Assembly: GCA_037102815.1 (NCBI GenBank)
Contig: BTPP01000003.1
Coordinates: 1,612,001 to 1,676,000 of the forward strand
Direction: 5' to 3'
Length of the DNA stretch: 64,000 bases
Source: Neurospora intermedia
Taxonomy: Eukaryota; Ascomycota; Sordariomycetes; Sordariales; Sordariaceae
Both the position numbers and the translations under genes were made by a program. Each line of letters starts with the position of its first letter. Position 1 is the stretch's first letter. Positions 10,575 to 25,341 of this stretch are shown here, piece after piece. The notes under the pieces are model-generated. The model was not told the DNA's origin and did not search any database. It saw only the letters and a list, made by a program, of their open reading frames with translations.

Positions 10575-11905
10575 TCATGCGCTTAACAAGTCTCTGACAC
10601 TCATTCCCCGCCCTGTTCTCACGGTTCCAGAGGCTGTGGCTGCGGCTTCAGCGGGCCTGTCGATGTTCGTCGTTGACATCCGCCTATCCGGTTGCGTCTG
10701 TTGGTTCAACATGAGAAGAGCAGCCGTTGCTTCATGGTCAAGGTCATTTCGCGCTACCAGGTAAGGGCTAGTCAGTGTTAGGCCCGAAATCGAGGCGGCT
10801 CGCGTGTCGTGCATGTTGCTGTTGCCGCCATATAGATGCTGCCCCTCGGAGCCAGAGCCAAAGCCGGCAGGCGAGGCCATAACAGATGAGCCACTGAAGC
10901 TGTAGTGTCTTTGGTAATCGGTCGATGTCAAAGCTAACGAGATCGAATCATGTCGATCCCTTAACGGCTGCTGGGGTGGTATTCCCGGGGATGCGGATGG
11001 CTGGTGGGAAGAGGTGATCGCGGCAAGTGGAGGCGAAGAGGCCGGTGAATCATCCCCTGACGAGTCCGACATATCTACGTCGCCATCTAAACGAACTTCT
11101 TGTCTTGCTGCAAAGGAAAAGACAGCCTCAGGATGGAAAGGTTCATGACCAGAGGGTGTTGGAAGACTCTTTATCCCACTTTCTTCCTCTGATGGACTGG
11201 ATTGATGCCGGGCCTGGAGCTTAGCGACACAATCTTCCAAGTATCTGATATACTCTATTGAGGCCTAAGGTAACTTCATCAGCTTCGATTCCAAGTATAC
11301 AATCCAAGAAATATAATACTAACCTGAAGGATGGCCAGCTTGTGCATCTCGCTGGTGCATGCCGGTATCATGCTTTTGAGCAAGGCGAACTCTTCGTTCA
11401 TCTTGGATCTCCTTCTCCTCTCGATCAAGCTATGTGCTGTTTTTCTCGCTATCTTCCTTCCTGCCGCAGTCGATTGTTTCTTTGTGGCGCCACCCGTTGT
11501 CGCTGGTGGTGTGGTCGACACTGGTTTCGTTGTGGTGGACACAAGATCCGAGCCCGATCGGCCAGTGGTTGAATCTTTGGAGGTTGATGCAGGTCGTGGG
11601 GCAACAGCAACTTCACGCGGCTTCATCTGGATGATTTTGCGTGATCTCGTAGGAGGGGGAGGGAGTGCAAAATCGTTCCTGGATGGGCCTGTGACGGTTG
11701 CTGCACGCCTTCGTGACTTGACTGTCTCGCTTGGTTGCATCGGATATCTTTTCTCTGGAGTCTGTGGAGGTGTACCTGCAGCGTTGGATGGCATAATGGC
11801 AGGTGGTGGTAGTTCGAACAGCATCTGAAGGGAGGCCAGGGATGGAGGTTCCTGGGCTTTCATATCCGCTGATGATACTGGTGTAGGCAACGACCTCGGA
11901 GGCAT
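10575..11905 (-). CDS. bHLH transcription factor (423 aa)
   Basis: Exon 1 is 11905-11324 (194 codons) and exon 2 is 11264-10575 (229 codons plus stop), around a 59-bp intron (GTTAGT...CCTTAG, phase 0). The intron lies inside helix 2 of the DNA-binding domain. The bHLH domain covers residues ~150-215. It has a basic region RKTAHSLIERRRRSKMN with the His-x3-Glu-x3-Arg contacts (H158, E162, R166) typical of E-box (CACGTG-class) binders. Helix 1 is FALLKSMIP, the loop is ACTSEMHK, and helix 2 runs LAILQASIEYIRYLEDCVAKL. The N-terminus is Pro/Ser/Thr-rich. The C-terminus is Ser-rich and ends GRGMSVRDLLSA. Such proteins act as nuclear dimers; S. pombe Esc1 is the kind of relative I would expect, but orthology is not tested. 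Target genes cannot be read from the sequence. Confidence 0.88.
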
Positions 11906-13229
11906 CGTGATTGGCTTGTCGTTCTATTGCAATGACCTAAGGCCACCCGGCAAACAGGTAAGGTAGAGGCGAACTTGGTAGTGAATGAGTGGGTGTGTAT
12001 GAAAGCGCTAGGTGCATAGAACCCTGAGCTTCAGAGTCAGGTCCAAGTCGAGCCGGGGAAGCTCAGAACGGCTGCCTGTTGCTTAGACGAAATAGGTAAC
12101 TGTCAGGCACGACTGACGTTGCAGGTTCTGTACAAGATTTGGGTTTGAAGATGACGGAAATTCTTCAATTCGTGGCTTTCACTGTGCTTCTGGCTGTGTC
12201 TGGTCAAGTGGAGTGAACGATAAAACGATCTTTCGAGTATCACCTTGCACTGGTAGCAAAAGAAGAAGCAGATTCGAGTTCCACGATTTTGTGGTGAGTT
12301 CGCTCAGGTGTTGTCGAGAGGCACAGATGTCCCAGCATGGGATTCAGGATCTGGGTACGCCATCACGGGCAATATATGGACATTGCGCTTGCTCGTTCTA
12401 ATCTACGGTCCATATCAGAGAAATGGGCCAAGGGATTGGCGGTTCAGCAGAGGGCGGGGAGACGGACGTAGGAAGTCGGTAATCGTAACGTGCAGTCCCA
12501 TGGAACACTGGTGTCTCCATCTCTGAAGTGCATTCCCAAGTCCCGAAGCAGTCGCGTGCCAGCTCCTTTCCAGTCGGCACGAGGTGGATTCCTTGATGCT
12601 GATTGGACAGCGTGCTTCTTAGTGTCTCGACAAGGTGTCAAAAGAACGCCTGTAAGCAATGCCGTACAAGGTTGTGCCTCTGGCTCTGGACCTTTGTCTG
12701 ACGCCGGCTACAGGAAGTATGGATACCTGCCAAGTGCTTGTCATTATGCTCTACTCCCACAACCACCTTTGGCCAAATGGTGTCTTCAGTACATCGTCAG
12801 TGATCGTCAAGGTCCCCGACCCTTTCCACAGCCCCCGCCGCTACCCAAGCTCTTTTAAGGCACTTCGCACGTGGCCTTTGACAGTCAGGACGATCTTCAA
12901 CACGGGGCAGAACGACGGGCCGTCCGTAATTCTCTCTGACTCACAGCATCAGGAGAAAATCGGGATAAAGCACCTGTGCCATATGAAGCCATAAACACAA
13001 TGCAACTTCAACATCGGGTAGTGATTTGATTCGCTAGACACCTAGACCAATAACATGGCACCCGTCTGAACGCTTCTCATGAACAACTCCGTCGAACCGC
13101 ACCTATAGAACGAATTCGCCGATGCCGGCTTGATGCATCAAAACTCCTCCTGAGCGAGTCCTCCGGGAGAAATCCTCCCAACTATCGTCCGAGTATACGC
13201 TGCTCTCCATAATCTCAGCAAGGCCCTTT
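11906..13229. other. Intergenic region upstream of the bHLH gene
   Basis: Ordinary composition. Several overlapping open frames of 60-122 codons exist on both strands, but none has motifs or splice support. It probably holds the promoter and leader of the bHLH gene and the 3' UTR of the P5C dehydrogenase gene. Confidence 0.55.
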
Positions 13230-15151
<1,922 letters not shown>

Positions 15152-18100
15152 TCTGTTGACCTTGACTTGACCTTCGACCCAAGCGGCTCTTTGTGTAGGT
15201 TTGTATGCCTTTCGAGATCCCAGCTGCAGAGGGGAAGCAGTTGCACAGGATCGGAACTGCCGTTGTTCAGGTCAGTATTGTAGTACAGGAAGTCCTTCGT
15301 GCGTGATGTCGACGTTGGACTTTCGAGCTGGAGCTGCCTAGAGGAAACAGTTATATGTAGAACTGAAGATTAGACGATGGAGGTTGGAGTTGAATTAAGA
15401 GTACAGTTAGACCATTCCGTCATCGGCCTTTTGGAAACCATGTATCATCGTCTTCCCCTCACAAACGGCTGCTTGTGTCCTGTATGAATGCCTTCAGCCG
15501 GCCCCTGTCATCCCTGCCAACCAATCCAGCCAGGTTCTGCGATTGATGCATCGCTTTGCGACGGCTTTAGATATATTAAGCTGCAACGCCTTCACCTTTT
15601 GACGTTCTCGTGCGGGGCCTGGGGGCGTTCTTATTGGCCAATACTTCATTTAAGCAGGGGCGCTGTCTGAATGCTAAGCCGATAACAAGGGTGCTGGCGC
15701 CGACTGCCCTCCGGCTATCATCTTATCGTTCGACTAGAAGCCGAGCTTCACAGGGCACTTTAACTTCAACTTCAATCCTCAGTCAGCCCTCAGCGTATTG
15801 CACTGAAGCAGTCTGGAAGGTTTTTTTTTTCTTTTAAAAGTTCGAAAGCCGGTTCTCGGAGGCACCGGGTTTGCTTGTGCCGAGATGCGATACTACATGA
15901 TAGCGGGAGCAGTAATACCTCCCCCCTACACAACTGAAAATCATCGGTGCCAGAGATCATCGCAAAGGAGATGGACGCTGTCATCAGAGCGCTTTGCGAT
16001 GAAATATGATCAGAGCTAAAGATTCAAACTCAAGGAGGGAATCTCATGAGCAAAGCAAAATGTGTTCAAAGAAATAAAAAAGAATGATGGACTCTCCGTT
16101 GACGAGACTCTAAACTGTGATCGATGTTGATGGATTCGGAGGTGGGGCACTGAGACACCTGCCCCTTCCCTCCTAGCTCCACTGTAGTCCGGGGGCGGTC
16201 CGCTGGAGCAACACATACCTGCGGCATCATGCAAGTGTCTGACTCGTGAAGATGGGAACCACGATCTGGACCTCACGGTGTGAACCTCCTTCTCCTCTTC
16301 TCATTAAAGTTGAATGAATAGTACAACATTCGATCATGAATTAAGTGGAGTGCCTTTGCTAGAAATATCAATGCTCTACATTACGTCTGACCAGGTACAT
16401 CTCTACACACTTCCTTCGTGACTTCTTCGCTTCTTCGAGGGTGCTGAGAGAGCTGGATGCCCTGCATGCTGACCGTAATGCTGACATTTCCTTGGTGGTC
16501 CAAGTTAGTCGTTCTAGCACTGATATGCGGTTTCCAAAGTCCAGCCCTCTCAAAACAGACTTGAGTACCAGCCCTCACGATTGAACCCGACGTGACAGCG
16601 GAAACAAGCCCCAGACTAGTCCTTGATACTGGAATCTTTTGTTTGTTGCTTTCACGAGAAAGATAGTGCATCGATAGTACAACGAGAGGGTGTGAAGCGG
16701 ATCACTCCCACGACGAATCACCGCGCAGCAGGATCCTTTCACCAACCCTCCCGAGCCCTCCAAACCAGGGTCGTTACCTATATTGGCCGTCGACATAAGA
16801 CGAGGCCGGCATTGAATACCACTTGACCACTTGAAACTTGGACCCCACCATCACCACATGGTGTTTATGTATAACGGTTGACGATAAGCCTGAAGCATGT
16901 TCAGCCCTGACAGGCTTGCCGTCACAAGGCACAGGCTAAAAAGAGGCGAGACGGCGAATCGACAACGTGAGATGGCGTCTGAGACGTCTGGTTGGCTCAT
17001 GAGCTCGCTTCTCCAGACCTCTCGAACATGACCACGTCATGCAGAAACAGTCGCAGGGATCCCGGCCACAGTCGTTCTTTCGGAGGGTTTCCCGTCCAGG
17101 CATGTGTTTGATTGGTAAAGTGCAAGCAAACTGATCAACTTGGTCTATGGGCTATGGCTCGGCCCGGCGCCCTATAGTCGGTCGAAGAGGGGAATAATTG
17201 GTAAGCTTGACAATTGGTTAAGAGGAGCTGGATGTATAATTGCAGGAGTAACTGCTCAACCATCCATCTTGGGCTTCGATAGCCGTCGGAGAAATCTGAC
17301 AACCCACAAACCGTAGAAAACGTCATGTGCTGTTTCGAATGATGAGTTGCAAGCCTCGTCGGAAAGAACGATTGTAAAGCTGAAAAGAGGTCCTTCTACT
17401 CGGGACAATTTTCGGCATCAAGAGAACCGCCATACGCAACTCGCCAGGGGCAGTTAGGCTTTTCAAAAGTTAACCTTACGGGTAGACACCAGTCAATCGG
17501 AGCCTCTGCCGTCTACATCCAAGTTACCAGTCCAACACATGTAGGTTGTGGTGAGACTGAATGACTACATCTAGCACACAGTACCGCGCGCAAAGACCAC
17601 CTTGACCGGCGTAGTGATTCGAGTTTGTCCCGGGGATCGACAACAGCCATTCGCTAGATTCGAGCATGTTGATGTGTGCAAACTTGTCCCATTATGCCCC
17701 CACTAGATCCTTTGCATCCTTTTCAATGGTGGTGTAACTTGTGACAGCAGCAGCCGGTCAGGAGGAACGTTTAACTGTGAGTTTGTCGAACCTGAGTCCG
17801 TGTGAATGCCGAATGGGAATGCTATAATATATATCGACGGGAGCAAACATGAACCGCAGGGGCGCTTGGGGAACCGGACTGGAATGCTGCCGCCAAAAGC
17901 AGCGTCATGGAGGAGGTTGTGGGGTTTTTCGGTAACCCTCTTCGTCGTCGGGAACAGGTGGACTGTGCAAACATCCGTTTTCCATATGAATCTGCCTCAA
18001 TATAGACGACGAGATAGACGAAGGGGGTAAGACGTGGATTCAAGATGTTATCATGCAGCCAGGTTCAGAGAGCATCACCAACAAACTTCTGGGGACGGTA

Positions 18101-21100
18101 ACCACCTAGAAGATGGGGTAAGCATGCAGCGGATCAAACAACATCCACTCCAAGCGTACCCTAACCCGAGCTGTATCGAGCACAAAGTAACGTTTGCACA
18201 ACAATGGGACCAAACGATCTTTGCCCAAATGGGATCCGTAAGCGCGGGGGGACAAAGGATGTCGTTGAGACAACCCAGGCTTCGGCCAATACACACTGAC
18301 GCTTTCCTGCGGGCGACGGTTGCTAATGCAGGAACAGGATCGATTCCATTGCTTCTTTCTGTCTGCGCCCGTTCCTTCTGTCAGTCAAGGCTCTCCCTCC
18401 CTTGCATCAGGACTCAGGTCGGTCGGTGAATTGTAAGCCGTGTCTCCTTTTGCAATTGTTTATCATGGCGTATCGTATCGTGAAGTAATACCCCGAAGCT
18501 TATCGGGAATAACCACGACACCGGAATGTCAATCTCCTGAAAAACCTGTTATCAAGGTGATGAGGTAAAGAAAATGGGACGATGTTTTTGCTAGTAGGTA
18601 TTGTGACGGTATGGACCGAAGCTTTGAATGTAGCAGTAGTCAGGAACGGGTGTGGATCGGTGGGGTAAGTTGGAAACAGTGCCCTGCCTGGCCTGTCCGT
18701 TATCCTGCACAATCCAGAATCTTACCACATCAGGCCTAGCTCGCCCGAACTGGCCCCACATACCCCAGACGTTTTGCTAAGGCTGTTAAGGTTGCCGATA
18801 CCAGATGGGGTAAAATCTCCATCGTTCCTCGGAGATTTGTTCAACTTTTGTCCACGTCCCTTGATCCGAATCAACCGGCGATGACTTCAAAAATGATGCC
18901 GTACCCGGATAGCGACACCCAGGCAGGGACCCCAGCAGTGACCCTGGACAAAAGCGAAGTGCCGTGGATGAAGGAGCCTGAGACCGCTGTCGGATCCATC
19001 TCACGTCCCGGTCATGCTCTGATAACAAAATTTCTGTTCCTTGCAACTGAGCTCAGTATGTAATCGGCCCAGCACGTACTCCCACTTTCTACCATAGAGG
19101 TAGACGGAAGCGACGAAGCAAGAGACCAGGCCTGGCCGCGGGCTTTCTCTCTTCCCCCACCTTGGGCTGACCAGCCAATGGACAACATCCACGACAGAGA
19201 GCGGGCCCTTGGATTTTGCTGTTTCAGGAATTGCCTCTTGTCATCCACCAATTCAAGCCTCTCTTTTGACCATTCATGGACGACTTTTGACATCTGTGAG
19301 CAATAATTCGTGCAGTCGGTCGGTCGCTTGGCCGGTCGGTCCAGGTCTCCGAGGCGGTGAGCAAACATCACATCATTGAACAGAAAGACAAATTTGCTTG
19401 CATTGGGTTCGCAATGTCATCAACAAGGGAACACGACGTTTCAGTGCCTGGGAAGCTCCATAATTCCATTTCGTTTCTGTTTCTTGAAACGTCCGTCGAG
19501 TTCCCGTCACCATGCTCAATTGCCCTCCCCCCCCCTCTCTTCTTCTTTGAATACACCCCGCCGCCGCCCAAGCACGCCATAATGAATCGGACGGTAGCAG
19601 CTTTCAAGTTTTCCACAACCTCACCAGTGACGGTGCCACGCAGTGACCTGCGCCGCCTCGCCGTGGTCGCATGAAGCCGGCTGTTGTCTGCTGTGCTCCT
19701 ACGATTGCATCTTGCTTGGAGCTATCATTGTTGTCATATTTACGCAGCTGGCAGACCGCACGGAGAGTCTGTCATCGAAATTATCCGCTGTTGACAATGG
19801 ACTCGTCTAGATACTGACTTATCATCCGCCGTTTACACACTTGGTCCCGTGAAATTCCCCCAAGTCAGAGTGGAGATGGCCTTTTGGGTTGCTTTTGGAA
19901 TTGTATGTACACTGCGTACAAACGTAGGTATACCTAACGGCGTACCGTCCCGGTCTCGGTCAAGTGCCCGGGAGGGTGCCATTGTCCTGTCCCTCAAGCG
20001 GGGCGTGTCTAATCCCACGACCAAAGATATCTCTCTGTCTGCTCTTGACCAACCATTCCGAGACCATCACTGCAGCTGACTTTGCAGGCCTGTGGCACAC
20101 GCAATGCTTCCATTGTGCACTCGGCCCAAGCCAGACATGGGGGATCTTGACCAACAACCTCTGAACAGTTTTACGACGATATTGTCGAGGACCACACATC
20201 TCGAGACTCCGACGTTGGGTTTACACATCCACAAAGAAACGGCGGGACTGCGGGTGCCCTGAAAGGGGTAGGAATGGGAGATATGCAAGGTACTAGGATC
20301 TCGAGTCTTCCTGGTGGGCTCACCACCATCCACCCACCTGGTATCCATCACAATATGCACACCTCACCACACCCCGCCCGGCTAGCCCGCCACTCCTGCC
20401 CAGGATGGGATAGTGCCCGTCTTTGTTGATGCGCCTGGATCACGGACTGGGAATATACATGCCGGTCATTCCTTTTCTACACCAAGTCTTTGTCATTATT
20501 TTTTAATCGCTATAACCGTACAGGATACGCCACCTACTTCCGACCTCGTGGCTGCTTTCTTGCTGTTGCGTACACTGGATGTCAACTGGTTGGGGATCAG
20601 GCTTGCTCTGTACTTCAAGCGGTTCGAACATCAAAGATCCCTCTCCTCCCGTTTATCCCACTCTTTCACCTTTTCTCTTCCAAGCACTCCAGACCACAAG
20701 GCCTCGGTGCCAATGGTTTGCTCCTCGAGTTATTCGACTCCTGGTTTCTGGTTTTCCCTGCACGGTTCAAACAGGCTACTTTCATCACCGCTCCTCTTGC
20801 TTTCGAGTTCCTGATCCGCTTCATCAAATCAAGTCTTATGATATACAGGGCTGCTCTTTGAAATCAAGACAAAGTTCAATGACATCTTGAAAAGGTAAAA
20901 CATAGTTTATTTTCTCCAATCCACCCTTCACCCATGGCTCGCTTTCCTTAATCTTTCCCGTCGCTTATATTAAGCGAAGCATCGTATATTACGAACAGCC
21001 AAGAGGTGAATCATATGTAAAAAAAACCCAACAAGACCACAGGTCCGAGTTCAAGCAAAGATTTGGCACCAATGAACATATCTGTTCAATAGCCTAGTAT

Positions 21101-21352
21101 GACCGATCAAACCTGCTAACGTCTTTGTCATCAGGCATTTTCACGCTAGTCATACTTACGAAGCTCTTTGTTCCGTCCGGTTTAGGCTGTTCTAGCAGCT
21201 GGCAAGGAAATCAGCATCCTCAAGTCTCGATAAAGTCGACTTTCTGAACGGCAAGGTTTCTCTTTTGCGCCGCGTTTCTATGAGAAATACGGCAATCCGT
21301 CCTCGGCTTCCATCTGTCTTTTTCTCTCCACACGTCACTTTATGTCCCTATT
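15152..21352. other. 6.2-kb gene-poor region
   Basis: No open frame longer than about 130 codons and no motif or exon chain that I could join. Composition is ordinary, without the AT skew or Trp-to-stop pattern of the RIP blocks. Positions 19530-19570 are C-rich and 20480-20830 pyrimidine-rich on the plus strand. The latter may belong to the leader of the membrane protein gene that starts at 21353. Non-coding RNA or long regulatory DNA is possible, but nothing specific can be claimed. Confidence 0.5.
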
Positions 21353-22354
21353 ATGCCCCCGATCACGACCGTGGCGAGGTTTGTCGACGCCGTTACAAAT
21401 CAGAAAAGGGGAGAGCCATTCGGAAGCGACGATGCCACCAGCATATACACAGGAGGAAGGCTGCTCATCATCATCCTAAGCAGCGCAATCCCAGTCGTGG
21501 CCATCTCCTTGGCGGCTATTGTGCTCTGTCTATGCTGGAGGAAGAAAAGACGGCAGATACGAGTCTTTTCGCGAACCGTTACACCTGTCGATGATGAGGA
21601 AATTGCAACATGGAAAATCCCAAAGAGTGAGGAGGCCGGGTTTACGACCATGGACGACACCGACGTAGATGGAAAGAGCAGATCGGCAACAGGGGATCGT
21701 TTAAACACCAGCCATGGGAAACAGCCATCAACAAGCTCGGTAAAGAAGCCGGCAAGCGTCATTGTCTACATCAACCCTGAAGATCAAGCAGCTGGAGAAA
21801 CCCGGAAATCATTCGACGAAGGCTTCATGCCTCGGTCCGCCGCTCATAGCACCCACAGCGGCTATTACGGAAGAACGAGCATCGACCACACGCCACTACC
21901 ACCAACCCCTATCCTCGCAAGGGCTCCCAACTCCCGAGCCGGGCTCACAGACGACGCGGTACCCGGTGATGTTCCATTCATACTGACGCCCAAGCGCCAA
22001 CCCTCTCGGCTGCACAAGCTACCGCCAGGTGCACATGCCGTCGTATCATCACCAGGTCCGAGACATGGGAGGAAGAAGAGTTCAAAGAGCAGCACCAGCA
22101 GCATAGGCGGTTACTCAAACTTCACCAACTACCACAACAACAGGGCGGCATACTACCAAGGCGGAGGCTATACATCCGACACAGGAAAGGGATTTCCTGG
22201 GCGACATTCCATCGACCACGCTCGCACCCGTAGCATGCACCACTCACGTCTTCAATCGGGAGTGACAGTGCCTCCGAGGCTGTCGCTTGGCGATGATGCG
22301 CTTTCAAGGAGACAGTTTTTGAGAGAAGAAGAAATCGGACGGGCAATTGGGTGA
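21353..22354 (+). CDS. Single-pass membrane protein of unknown function (333 aa)
   Basis: One uninterrupted reading frame starting at MPPITTVARFVDAVTNQK. A single strong membrane segment (about residues 37-62, RLLIIILSSAIPVVAISLAA and onward to VLCLCW) is followed at once by a basic stop-transfer cluster, RKKRRQIR. That predicts a short outside or lumenal N-terminus and a long cytoplasmic tail. Soon after comes TVTPVDDEEIATWKI, a juxtamembrane 'TPxDDxEfxxW'-type motif that I recall from uncharacterised fungal membrane proteins. The tail is Ser/Pro/Gly-rich and probably disordered, with TPLPPTPI and several Arg/Ser stretches suited to phosphorylation. It ends LSRRQFLREEEIGRAIG. No signal peptide or catalytic motif. 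The nearest genes are replication genes on the right and show no functional link. Confidence 0.75.
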   Translation: MPPITTVARFVDAVTNQKRGEPFGSDDATSIYTGGRLLIIILSSAIPVVAISLAAIVLCLCWRKKRRQIRVFSRTVTPVDDEEIATWKIPKSEEAGFTTMDDTDVDGKSRSATGDRLNTSHGKQPSTSSVKKPASVIVYINPEDQAAGETRKSFDEGFMPRSAAHSTHSGYYGRTSIDHTPLPPTPILARAPNSRAGLTDDAVPGDVPFILTPKRQPSRLHKLPPGAHAVVSSPGPRHGRKKSSKSSTSSIGGYSNFTNYHNNRAAYYQGGGYTSDTGKGFPGRHSIDHARTRSMHHSRLQSGVTVPPRLSLGDDALSRRQFLREEEIGRAIG

Positions 22355-23796
22355 TTTGAGTTATTGCCTACCTACGCTTTACCCTCTTCCAGTTCCATCT
22401 CCATCTCCGGCTGGCAGGAAAGCCATGTTCATTCTTGTCTTTTTCCCCTACAGTTCCATGATCGGTCGACCAACTTCTTCACACCGAGGTGCTGGAAGCT
22501 ACCTTACTCAGTTTACACAAAGTTCTCTGGATCTGAGGCCTAGTTATGCCTTGGACACATTAATGCTGGCTCATTGCCAAAATGCAGGAACATTTTTTTT
22601 TGCCTTTCTTTTGTTGTGTCTTCCGGGATGACAAACGGCTAGCCTTGACTGGCTGTTGGAATTTTATTTTAGCTTTTTTTTGAAGGATGAGGAAACTGAT
22701 GTTGGATATACCCTTTGCTGAGAGACGTTCTTGCTTTTATTGTATATAATTTCGTTTCAAAATTTTCGTGCCTGTTTTCTTCTTTCCCCTACCCTTGGGG
22801 TTGGTTGGGAAGATTGTTACTAGGAGAGGAGGACGTCAATTCAAATACAATTTCAATTGACTACCTCCATGTATGCCGCGGGTCTTTTGGTTTACTTTGT
22901 ATGATCAAGGTATATTGAGGGTGTCATTTGTGGTGAGGTTTGACCATGTGGTTGTTTGTGAGTGTGAAATAAGCGGTGATAGTAGGACGACTCGAGATTT
23001 CAGGTGGCTGAGAGATAACTTGATCATGAATATGACCCAGAATCAGACGCGCTCAAAATCAGTTGCGTCTAGACGGGGAGCCTGATCCTGGCTTGATCGT
23101 TTCAAGTATTTAAACTGCTGAACGTAAAGAGGAAAAGGGTGAGAGATGGGCCCTCACGATCGTTGTTGAAACTACAGTCTTGTGCTGATTTATGTGTTAG
23201 CCCGGTACTTCAAAAGAGATTTTCTTGATTGCTGCGAGGACACTTGAAAAAGCAAAAGCAGCTGATGAAATACGTCATCTGGATTTATTCCCAAATCACA
23301 TACATTCAGCAATGTCAATTGGCTTGGATAGGATGTATAACCTGAGTTTTGAACGCCTAGGTAAGTTGACTAGAAGGTTTCGCGCGAACAAAGTGTCTGG
23401 GCTAACTCGAGGCCATTCAGGGTTATTACTAGTTTCAGGAGAAACAGATATTGGCTCGTGCGCCACTAACACCCTTCACTTTAACGTCCCTAGCTGTTTA
23501 ACGCGTCCTCCTCTGCGTGGTGACGCGCCGCAATTTTCTCCAACCCATCGCATCCAATGCTCCTCTCCCATAACCCCCAGTCGCAATTGAAGTCATTCTT
23601 GGAAAATCGCAAAGAATTGTTGTAATCCCAACGGTCACCGGGACTTCAGCACCTTTAACCCCTCTACCCAGTTTCTCTCCGTAAGATAACCGCTACAAAA
23701 ATCCACAACTATCGTCATTGCGAACAGCTCGTCCCGAATCTCACCATCGACGACGTACCCCTCCATTAAACAATTTCAAACTACTACCAAGTCACA
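22355..23796. other. Intergenic region between the membrane protein gene and DPB4
   Basis: T-rich stretches at 22595-22690 are likely 3' UTR of the membrane protein gene. The end, 23640-23796, is rich in acaac and ccact triplets as in fungal 5' leaders. No gene seen. Confidence 0.55.
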
Positions 23797-25341
23797 ATGC
23801 CACCAAAAAAGACCGACGGTACTCGGCGCAGCGACGTCTCTGTAGCGCGCTTCGTCATAGCCGACGAAGACACGACAATGGCCACAGGCGAACCAACTCT
23901 CTCTGCCAACCCAGCCTCCGCTCTCGCCGCGGCCGCCATTGAGCGGGATGAACGTCTTCCACCTGTACCCACAACCTCCGAGAAGCAGTCTACCCCAGCA
24001 CCCTCGACAGCTGCCGGTCGCGCCTCGTCAACCACGGGATCAGCAGCAGCAGGAGGAGGACCAACATCACCATCAGAGTCTAAGCGGGGAGGAGGAGGAG
24101 GAGGAGGAGGAGGAGGAGGAGGAGGAGGGGCATCAGAAAAGGATAAGGAACGAGAAAGGGAAAGGGAAAGGGAAAAAGAGCGCGATGCCATCACAATTGA
24201 AGACCTCACGCTTCCGAAATCGATCATCACCCGTCTTGCCAAGGGGGTGTTGCCTTCGAATACGCAGATACAGGCAAATGCAATTCTGGCTATGACCAAG
24301 AGCGCGACGGTGTTTATCAGCCATCTGGCCAATGCGTATGTTTTTTTTTTTTTTTTTTTTTTTTTCTGCATACAGGTTCCAGGAGGAGGAGGAGGAGGAG
24401 GACGAGGGAGACTGCTCCCCCTCTATTATTTACTTATTGACTGACGGACTTGAAAAAAATTACCAGTGCAAACGAACATACCGTCTCATCAGGAAAGAAA
24501 ACCATCATGCCGGCGGACGTGTTCAAGGCTCTAGACGAGATCGAGTACGGGTTCATGCGGGATAAGTTGGAAGCCGAGTTTGCGAGTACGTTTTAACCCT
24601 CATACCCTCTCCTTGTCCCTCATCTTTTTTTTTCCTTTTCTTTTCTCCCTTCCTTCGCCATGTTCCTCCATCCTGTGCACCTCCACGGAAACCCCAGGCT
24701 CATAGTAGCGTATCTACAACATATACTAATCGCATACAACCAAAAAAACAACAGAATTCAACGAAATCCAAACTTCCAAACGATCAGTCTACCGCAAAAA
24801 AGTAGCCGCAGCCAAAAAGGCCGGAGGCGGCGGTTCCGTTTCCGGTTCCGGTGTCGGTGTCGGTCCTGGCAGCAGCGTAGCCGGCGGCGGCGGCGGTGAC
24901 GGCGGCGGCAGCAACGAACCAGGAGGAGGCGAAGAATCACACGAGCGAGCTGTTGGCGGCGACGGCGACGACAGCGGTAGCAACCAGCAAAACCAAAACC
25001 ACTCGACCGCCGCGACGACATCGACAACAGACAGAGAAAGAGAAGCTGGACCTAGGTCAGCCAAGAAGGCCAAGGTGGATATGTCGTCGTCATCATCAAA
25101 GATGGAAGTAGACGGAGAAGAACAAGACCAAGATCCGTCGGATGCGGAGACGGTTCCGGATGAAGAGGTTGAGGAGGATGAGGAAGAGGAAGAAGAGGCG
25201 GAAGAGGACGAGGAAGAGGAGGAGGAGGATGATGAGGAGGAGGGGGAGGATGGGCAACAAGGAGAAGGAGAGGAAGAGGATGATGAGGAGAGGGCGGGAC
25301 CGCCGGACGAGGATGAGGCGCTTGATGATGATAGTGATTAG
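23797..25341 (+). CDS. DPB4: Dpb4-like histone-fold protein, DNA polymerase epsilon / chromatin accessibility subunit (414 aa)
   Basis: Exons are 23797-24335, 24467-24585 and 24755-25341. The first intron (131 bp) contains a run of 25 T residues and the second is 169 bp. Phases 2 and 1 join exactly. The histone fold covers residues ~137-220: LTLPKSIITRLAKGVLP, then NAILAMTKSATVFISHLANA, NEHTVSSGKKTIMPADVF, and KALDEIEYGFMRDKLEAEF. This is the Dpb4/POLE3 (CHRAC17) signature. The partner in the family is Dpb3/POLE4, and the dimer serves Pol epsilon and ISWI-type remodellers. A long Glu/Asp-rich tail (from ~residue 340, ending DEDEALDDDSD) is typical. Unusual are an N-terminal extension of ~130 residues with a run of 14 Gly and an alternating RERE stretch, and a Gly-rich linker after the fold. 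It is convergent with SLD3. Confidence 0.9.

Noticed and set aside
23784-24371. 195-codon minus-strand frame opposite DPB4 exon 1
   Set aside because: Antisense shadow of the Gly- and Glu-coding repeats of DPB4.
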